Source: Scytalidium lignicola (lineage: Eukaryota; Ascomycota; Leotiomycetes). Taken from it: 64,000 nt of DNA. The DNA lies in assembly GCA_002812745.2 (NCBI GenBank), contig NCSJ02000022.1, forward strand, positions 1-64,000, in the 5' to 3' direction. A program made the translations under genes and the position numbers. The notes beneath the pieces were generated by a model. The model did not search any database, had not been told where the DNA came from, and was given only the letters and a program-made list of their open reading frames with translations. Positions 56,901 to 64,000 of this stretch are shown one piece after another. Position 1 is the first letter of the stretch. Each line of letters begins with the position of its first letter.

Positions 56901-59002
56901 TCATCTTTCAACCTCACTCTCCAATGTCTGAGCTACGAGCTGCTCTCTGGCCCTTAATTCTTCTCTTCTCTTAGCCTCTGCTTCCTTGATTTGTTCTTCC
57001 TCCCTCATCCTAACCTCTTCTGAGTGCTCCAGCATTCCTGATTCCCCCAAGCTACTATCTCTAGAGAAGCTTCCATCTTCATGGTCATTCTTAGGACCAC
57101 TTTCAATACTAGCTATAACACTGTCTTGCTTTCTCAGATGATCCTTCCGCATCCTATTTGCCGCGGGCTTTCCGAGGAACTTCAAGCTCCGTCCATCAAT
57201 CTTTCCATTCGGCGTCAACAATACACCATCTGAGTTCCGTCTCCACCCTGGTCGCGTCTTAAGCTTCACTTCGCGGTCCCCAATGATCCGTTTCTCAAAA
57301 ACAGGTTTCTCGACATAAGTTTCCGTATGCGCATGGTCCGCATTATGGCCACCAAGGAGGGAAAGGATTTGTTTTCGCGGCTCACTGGTTGTTTCTGTTA
57401 TGTATTGGTGTTGGCCTGCACCTGGCGTCCCGGGTTTCCACATCGGTTTCTTAGAACTTGAAGCCGTTTCCACATCTCTGCCAGCTTCCAAATAATTATG
57501 AGATCGTTTTCGTGATGTGCCTGATGGAGACAGTGGGATGGTTGGTATTTCGTCGCCGGGTGACATTATTTTGCCATATTCTCTCCCATATGGGGTGTCC
57601 TCCTGACCCGTTCTCCGGACATGTAACTCCAGTCTATTCACTGCGTCAACGATCTTGGTGTTATTATACTTTATACCAAAGCATGGTAGAACAATTTTCA
57701 GACTTGGGGCATCTCTTGGGCCGATATACACCCATCTTGGCTTTCCTGAGGATCTAGACCTGTTCATTTCTCCACGAGCAGTTCCATAACCTTCATCTGA
57801 TGGTTGCCGAGCAGGTTGAGGTGACATCTCCGTTGGAGAATTTGATTGATTAATATCTCTATCTGTGATACTGTTGCGGTCATTCAGGACGGGTTTATCG
57901 ATTGTACCATTTTTCCATGTCGGGCCTTCGTTATGCTGATGTGATGGCATACTTGTCATGGCGGGTTCTACTACAGGAGGCCTTGAGTTTCGGGCCGGCA
58001 CTATAAAACTCTGAAGGCTCCTTTTCAGCTTCTGGAGCTCCCTTTTTAATTCTTCCACTTCTGCAGCGGTCTCCCTCACAAATGTCCTGTCATTTTCCGC
58101 AGCTGCCATTGGTCTTTGAGCGCTTATACTTATTTCATCTCGTAATACCTCGAGTTCCGCTCGTAGACTTGTGGAGTCATCTTTCGGCACTTGGCTTTGC
58201 TTACTCGCGACAACGTCGTCCCGTATTTCATACATCATCTCTTTCAAGGAGCGCATTTCTCTTTCAATGCGATCCACAGCCCCGCTGATACGGTCAATAT
58301 CCTTCTGTTGGCTAGTAATAGCATCCTCCGCCCACACTTTGAATCGCATCAAGTTTAATTGACTATTTTCTCCGTCATGACCACGTAATGAAGCGTCCGG
58401 AGTCTTCACTGAATCGGAGATGTTTGCTAGTCGAGAAGAAGGTAACATATTCTGCAAACTAGAAGCTTTGGGTGGCCCTGCTACGGCATCGCCATTGGAT
58501 ACAGCTAGGGGCAGCGCTTTTATGACCTTGATATCTGCTTTAGCCCCACTTAGTTCGGATATAACAGACATGTTGCTTAACCTCAGAATCAACTGGTTCC
58601 TACCACCGTCGGGTATTAGCCTGCAAGAATTAAGGTGAACGCGATTCTTCATGAATTTGTAGGTCATACCTCTTCAATAAATGGCCTACAGGAGCACTGT
58701 TACATCGAAGACCTAATAATTTCCCACATTTATGGCACACTATATCTTGCAGAAAACTGGACGACGCCATCATTTTTAGCGTTGAATTTTACATGTTGGT
58801 TGGCTCTCTAAATGGCGTACCTGTGTTCTATTTGGGATGCTGCTCCTGCAGGACGTACTTCTCCCGTAGGATCAAACCCATTATCATTGATCGTATATTC
58901 TGCAGTATAATATGTGTTCCCAACACGAGTCCATGAATTCCTAAAGCGACCAAGCTCGGTATTGCACTGCAGACAGAAGCATGTTACAATATCCGTTGCC
59001 AT
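56901..59002 (-). CDS. Mis18-domain (Yippee-like zinc) kinetochore protein, long form
   Basis: Three exons on the minus strand (58821-59002, 58670-58756, 56901-58620) give 662 aa. Joining them creates a Yippee/Mis18-type zinc domain: CLQC (C10, C13) and CHKC (C68, C71), with NSWTRVGNTYYTAEY between and LLGLRCNSAPVGHLLK after. Mis18 is needed to load CENP-A at centromeres in fission yeast and animals. Unlike the short fission-yeast Mis18, this protein has a coiled coil (about residues 160-260, KDIDRISGAVDRIEREMRSLKEMM and ELKRELQKLKRSL), then a disordered segment and a C-terminal part with WVYIGPRDAPSLKIVLP. A very basic and then acidic helical end closes it. Identity as true Mis18 is likely, not certain. 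Divergent from the Rex1-like gene. Confidence 0.8.
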
Positions 59003-59457
59003 TGTGTTTCTATACTTCTATAATCGAAAAGGGTCGTATACGATGATGACTCTCAGGATGCCTTTATCGCCAAGCTGAAGATCTGCTTGTATCTTGTATT
59101 TAGCTGGAAGTCGTAGAGTATATCGATTCAAGCGGACGCGTTGACCGTGTTTTCTCGCGATTTGGTTCAGATTAGCGGTTCGTGACTGAGTTGCACTAAT
59201 CCACGTTGAAGTATGTTCATATCTCAAAGAAAGAATTCTATGCGCGAAACAATCTTCATATCTCGAGTCGAGAGCTAATAGAAAGGGAATATCTGCATGC
59301 CAGGACCGGATCTGTGAATTGATGGATCTAAGGTCTAGATCCGAATAGAGAGTCTTAGCTCTCATATTCTGCCCTTGCACACCGCACCGAAACTTCCCAT
59401 TTAGGAAACAAATCAAATATTTGCACGAGATCTCTCATCTTCTTTCATTCAGACGTC
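59003..59457. other. Divergent promoter region, Mis18 / Rex1-like
   Basis: 455 bases almost filled by a 132-aa minus-strand open frame (59018-59416) without recognisable family features. I treat it as Mis18 leader/promoter sequence. Confidence 0.55.
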
Positions 59458-61764
59458 ATGGAAATTTCAGATGAGGAGACTGTGGAAGGCAACCCCACTC
59501 AATTACAAACGAGAGAAAAGTACGGGAGAAAACGAAAGCATGAGGATGATGCTTCCAGTCTCGGTATGGGCCAATCGCTGTCATCTCAACACCAACCGAA
59601 TTTGCCAGAATCCAGTCTGACATCTACAAGACCACCTAGTCATGAATCCGGGGCTTCTCTAGACGGCACGGTGGCCGATACACGAGAATGGGAGACAATA
59701 GAGAATGGCCGACCTGCCAAAAAGGCAAAGAAGATACCTAAGAAGCAGTCCTCGAACTACCCCGCGATAGAGTTCTCGAAGACTTCAAGGTTACAGTCTC
59801 AGATCAAGATCAGCGATCTTCAAAATCTAGTATTGTACATTTTGACTGATAGTCAGGCACCACAATTTGTTTCTGTCCGTAATAGGCTCGAAATACGAAG
59901 AGTGGTTGTCCTCATGGTTCCTGGACTGGAAAGGTCTATGTTTTTGAAGAAACCTGCAGTTGAGGATGACGAAGATACGCAGGAGAATGAGGAAAAAGCG
60001 GACAGTTCTGGGGAAAAGTCTCAGCTGAATATTCCCAACTGGAATTCTCCAGATCACTATTTTCCGAGGAAACTGGGAGAACTAGACTTACACGAGTCGC
60101 TACAGCCGTTTACAGAGATGTTTGAATTTCTATGGCCTGTTGCTACCCCCGGTGATGCTAAATATGGTCAAATGCATTCACCACTCCATGCCATGCTCAC
60201 AGCACCATTATCCAAAGGCAAGGCGGAAAAGAGCAAAAGGGGTGCCCAACCAGCCAGAGAACCCCTAGGTTGGCAGAACACACGAACCGCCGTTACTGAA
60301 TTTATTCATCCACCAGAGGAGCTTCTAGAGAACGAATATGTCCTTCATCCTGCCTCGTACAATACTAAAGCCGAGAAGGATGCCCTAAAATATTCGCGCC
60401 AGATTGCAAAGCACTCGGCCGAGGATGGTTGGGTTGATACACTGATCGATCACTTCGATGATGGCGTCGTACCGGATAAAGAAATTGAGAAGGGAAGCTT
60501 GACAGTTGGTCGGGAAATTCTGGCCATGGATTGTGAAATGTGCAAAACAGATAGCAACGAATTCTCACTCACTCGCATAAGCATCGTCCGATGGGATGGG
60601 AGCGTTGTGCTAGATGAGCTTGTCAAACCTGAAAAACCTATTATAGATTACTTGACGATGTAAGTTTGCCTAATGTGTAGCTACATATATGTCTACGAAA
60701 CCTACTAATCTTGGCATAGGTATTCGGGCATTACTGAAGCAATGCTTGCGAATGTTACTACGACGTTACAAGATATTCAAAAGAAGCTATTAGAGATTCT
60801 TCACCCCCGGACCATCCTGCTTGGACATTCTCTGAACTCCGATCTGACAGCCCTGAAACTGACTCATCCATATATAATCGATACTGCTCTCCTCTACCCT
60901 CATCCACGTGGACCACCTCTGAAGTCCTCTTTGAAATGGCTTGCCCAAAAGTATCTGAGCCGGGAAATTCAAAAAGGACATGGAACCAAAGGACCAGGGG
61001 CCGGCCATGATTCTATTGAGGATGCTAAGACATGTCTAGATCTTGTAAAACAAAAATGCGAGAAAGGCAAGCTGTGGGGTACAAGTGACTCTGCAGGAGA
61101 GAATATTTTCAAACGAGTAGCAAGAACTGGTGTGAAGTTCAAGAATCAAGGAGGCACTGGAATACCTGGAGCCATGGGTGGAAGAACAAGTGCTGCAGTG
61201 GATTGGGGTGATCCAAGAAAGGGCGCAGGTGCTGCCGCAACCCATATCATTGGTTGTAAGAATGATGAGGAAGTAATGCACGGCGTAATCCGAGCTGTGA
61301 AAGGGGATCCTGATGGGAAAGAGATACCAGGTGGAGGTGTCGACCTTGTTTTTGCAAGGATGAGAGAATTGGAAGCTTTGAAAGGATGGTGGAATACAAA
61401 CGTTCCCGGTCTAGGAAGTGTCGAACTAAAAGATGCGACGAAAGCAGAAGATCCTCCTCCTCTGGAGGACAACATACCTATCGACTTCTCGACCCCAATC
61501 GAAAAAGCGACAACTGACCTCACACGCCGTATCGCCAAAATCCACGAGGCCCTCCCTCCTTGTACCGCCCTAATCATTTATAGCGGCTCAGGAGACCCTC
61601 GAGAGATGAGCAGACTCCAGGCCATGCACAGACAGTATAGGAAGGAGTTCAATTTTAAGAAGTGGGATGAATTGAGTGTCAAGTGGACAGATGTAGAGGA
61701 GCAGGCTTTGAAGGCAGCTGTCAAGATTGCGAGGGATGGGATCGGCTTTGTTGGGATTAAATGA
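59458..61764 (+). CDS. REX1: RNA exonuclease Rex1-like (DEDDh 3'-5' exonuclease)
   Basis: Two exons (59458-60659 and 60720-61764) give 748 aa. The C-terminal half is a DEDDh exonuclease: Exo I AMDCEMC with ILAMDCEMCKT near residue 358, Exo II LLGHSLNSDLTALKL, Exo III HDSIEDAKTCL with the catalytic H and D. N-terminal residues 1-100 are basic/disordered with a nuclear-type signal (KKAKKIPKKQ). Length and layout fit yeast Rex1/Rnh70, which trims 3' ends of 5S rRNA and tRNA precursors, better than the shorter Rex3. The segment after the exonuclease, including GVDLVFARMRELEALKGWW and the end PPCTALIIYSGSGDPREMSRL, is the fungal C-terminal extension. Divergent from Mis18. Confidence 0.9.
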
Positions 61765-64000
61765 AGATGAGAGATAGTATTCCGTCACATGTCGAAGGAA
61801 TACTGGTTATCTCGAGCTTCGGCAGCTGTACGCTCTGATAGAAGAGCAATGGCTGTTGACCCGGAAGAGCTGTTTATTAGGAATCTAGCTAACAGAATAG
61901 ACAGTATTGTAAGGTTTAAATTAGATGTCAGTAGCTAGGAGGCACCTAAAATTAATACAGCTCGTTCCAAAATTTAATCACATCAGGAGAACATTTAAAA
62001 GTCCGAATACTTAAAGCTACGCATACTCCCAGATATTAAAAGTAAACACTCTCCGTAAATCCGACTGTCCAAATACAGAATCCGAGCTAGAAATATTTTG
62101 CACAAACACATCTTAAAATGGCCTGATCCTGACTTCTTGTTTAAGAATCCCAGTCAGCAGAGCGAGCGGTCTTCTGGTGATACAGAACTCCTACGGTTCC
62201 TCATTCCCCGGCCCTGTGGAACAAACATCTCACCAACACTAAATCTGAGACCAAGGTACAACTCCTGCCAACGGCTATATGCATGCAAGATCATGGCAAA
62301 GGCTTCAACTTTCCCTTTTCAGGCGGACAGACACAGGTACTGTAGTATCACGCACGAAACTAGGTCGTTCTTTTACAGGAAACCGGATGGGGTGGTGGGC
62401 AAGATTTTTGAGTAACATATAGCGGATGGCATGTTATAACTGAAAAGGGAATTTTGGATTTGCGGCCGGGGGGGTTGGATATTCTGTCCTCTCTAAGTAA
62501 TAATAAGTGGAACTTTGGCTTGTTCTTTGTATTTATTGTACTACCATTGCTCTCCTGGGGAAAAGGGGAGGCAAACTTTCTAACACGGGGAAGACTGTTC
62601 TTAGCCGGGAGATATCTGGTTTATTCGTATTAATGAATCTTGGAGAATGGAATGAGAATGAGACACTGCTGTCACATGTGTGATAGACCTGTTGTACTCT
62701 TATTATTTTGATAGGGGAGGAGTTATCCTCATGAGTAAAAGGAAACACAGAGGGTTAAAAACAACAAGGGAAAGAAGAAGAAAGAGGTAAATCATACGCA
62801 ACTCTCTATTCTACTTCTTCTTTCTAACCGTTGGACAGGATATTTTGAGGATGTTATGTGTAAACAAGCAATAATACTCGACGTAAGACACCGGCCCTTC
62901 GCTGCCCGGATGAAAACCGATCTCGGTTGTACCACGCACGTGTAGATTTTTTGGTCCGACATAGATGCCTATCAAAATCTCTTGTCCAACGCTGTGTTAC
63001 TGTATCTAACTAGATACTTGTACAGATCAAATCCCGTGCATTACTTGCCTTTTTGTTGACTTAGATCTGTACGACTATTGAGAAAGACATTGTGAAAACA
63101 TGATCTTTTGTTTTACTCGTATTTCCTAAGGCTGCGGAATAATGTGATAGAGCATTGTTGCTTATCATTGATTTAGACCTGTACTGGTTAGGATAGACTA
63201 GGATGAACACTCCCGTTGAGAATGATCACCAGGCCTATACGAGTATCGAGCTACAACTTTAGCTACCAATTCTCAGTGGAAGAAGTTCAATTTTAGGATC
63301 CTGCGTATGAATACCTTGCTGAGATGCTTCAGAAAGCTGATGTCGATTTCAACTATATGCCATGTCTGGGGCCATAAATTGAATCACCGTCCTCCAGCAT
63401 CACAATTATATTCGAGCCCATGNAAAAAAAGGAGGGGGAGGCCAAGAAGTGAAAAGCCGTTGGAATTATGCAGCAGGGATATTTCATGTATGACACTGTA
63501 CCTGAAGGACAACGATACACAGAATTAAGCAGCTTCCTTTAACTATTAGGCGGCTGGATGGGTCATGATAAGGAGGATGCAGAACCCGGTGTGGATGAAG
63601 GAGAAGTAGTACGTCCGGACTGCCTTTTCTTCTTCTTCTGTGCAACGCAGGCAGTCTAGCAGAATAATGTGGGGAGGGCTGAACTACTTATACGGATAGA
63701 GGTTAGAGGTTTAAAATTCCGAAGAATAGAAATAAGATTCTCTCGACTTTTTCTCTTTTTCTTTCTCTCACATAGGGATAAATTTGCCTTGCCATTTTGT
63801 AAACATTTATAACCAAATACGGAGGTGTTGTTAAAGAAGTCTATTAATACGGCCTTGTGCTCTCTGAATTGAGTATACTGTATCTATAGCTGGTCTTGTT
63901 CGGGATTGTTGGCCCGACAGGAACTGTAAAATCCATGAGGTTGTGTGACCGGAGAAGAATGAGGCTGTACTGCACTCGGACAGATGAATATTCAAACCCT
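61765..64000. other. 2.2-kb gene-free end of window
   Basis: 3' end of the exonuclease gene, then sequence with no supportable frame, tRNA or repeat family. Short frames at 62098-62415, 62533-62748 and 63307-63528 have no coding character. N at 63423 followed by seven As. A gene could begin beyond the window. Confidence 0.5.

Noticed and set aside
59018..59416. 132-aa minus-strand frame between Mis18 and Rex1-like genes
   Set aside because: No recognisable domain, lies in a divergent promoter and directly upstream of the Mis18 start; probably leader sequence.

Overview
The window is a piece of nuclear chromosome from a filamentous ascomycete (Pezizomycotina). Evidence: short GT-AG introns, mostly 48-145 nt, with CTAAC/CTGAC-like branch points; about 29 single-copy genes in 64 kb; and fungal-type genes such as a Zn2Cys6 regulator, SHE3, DEP1, an ascomycete-type complex I 17.8-kDa subunit and Mis18. 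Protein style and base composition would suit Leotiomycetes, but that is an impression, not a proof. I rebuilt exon structures by hand. In almost every gene the exon lengths sum to a multiple of three, which is strong internal support. There are no convincing transposons, tRNAs, rRNAs, CRISPR arrays or biosynthetic clusters.

Layout. 0-8.2 kb: a dynamin-like large GTPase, then MMS19 (Fe-S protein targeting), with a stretch of coding-like debris between them. 8.7-14.2 kb: SPC2 and EMC3 (both ER membrane) as a divergent pair, then RPF2 (60S biogenesis) and a PXMP4-type peroxisomal protein as a second pair. 14.2-18.1 kb: gene-poor, with one tiny hypothetical gene. 18.1-24.5 kb: zf-GRF protein, SET/MYND protein, SIL1 (ER chaperone exchange factor) and a small chromodomain protein, all on the minus strand, then the complex I subunit. 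25-36 kb: an orphan hypothetical gene, SPT2, RPP2, RPS15, a NUFIP1/CCCH protein, RPC25 and cystathionine gamma-lyase. 36-49 kb: Zn2Cys6 regulator, HPM1, NOP12, DEP1, COA3 and PTA1. 50-61.8 kb: SHE3-like coiled coil, a large fungal-specific protein, a long Mis18 and a Rex1-type exonuclease. 61.8-64 kb: no gene seen.

How the genes relate. This is ordinary housekeeping chromosome arranged mostly as divergent pairs with shared promoters and convergent 3' ends. A translation theme recurs: RPF2, NOP12, RPS15, RPP2, NUFIP1, RPC25, HPM1 (which in yeast modifies a 60S protein) and Rex1. A chromatin theme also recurs: SPT2, DEP1, SET/MYND, chromodomain, Mis18. I see no operon-like pathway and no clear novel defence or mobile system.

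The most useful observations concern gene structure and sequence quality. There is a non-canonical GC-AG intron in HPM1. Several first coding exons are only 8-15 nt long. There are two places where one extra base at a homopolymer breaks an otherwise perfect reading frame (MMS19 and the GTPase). Single ambiguous N bases tend to sit beside A/T runs, which points to assembly error rather than real gene decay.
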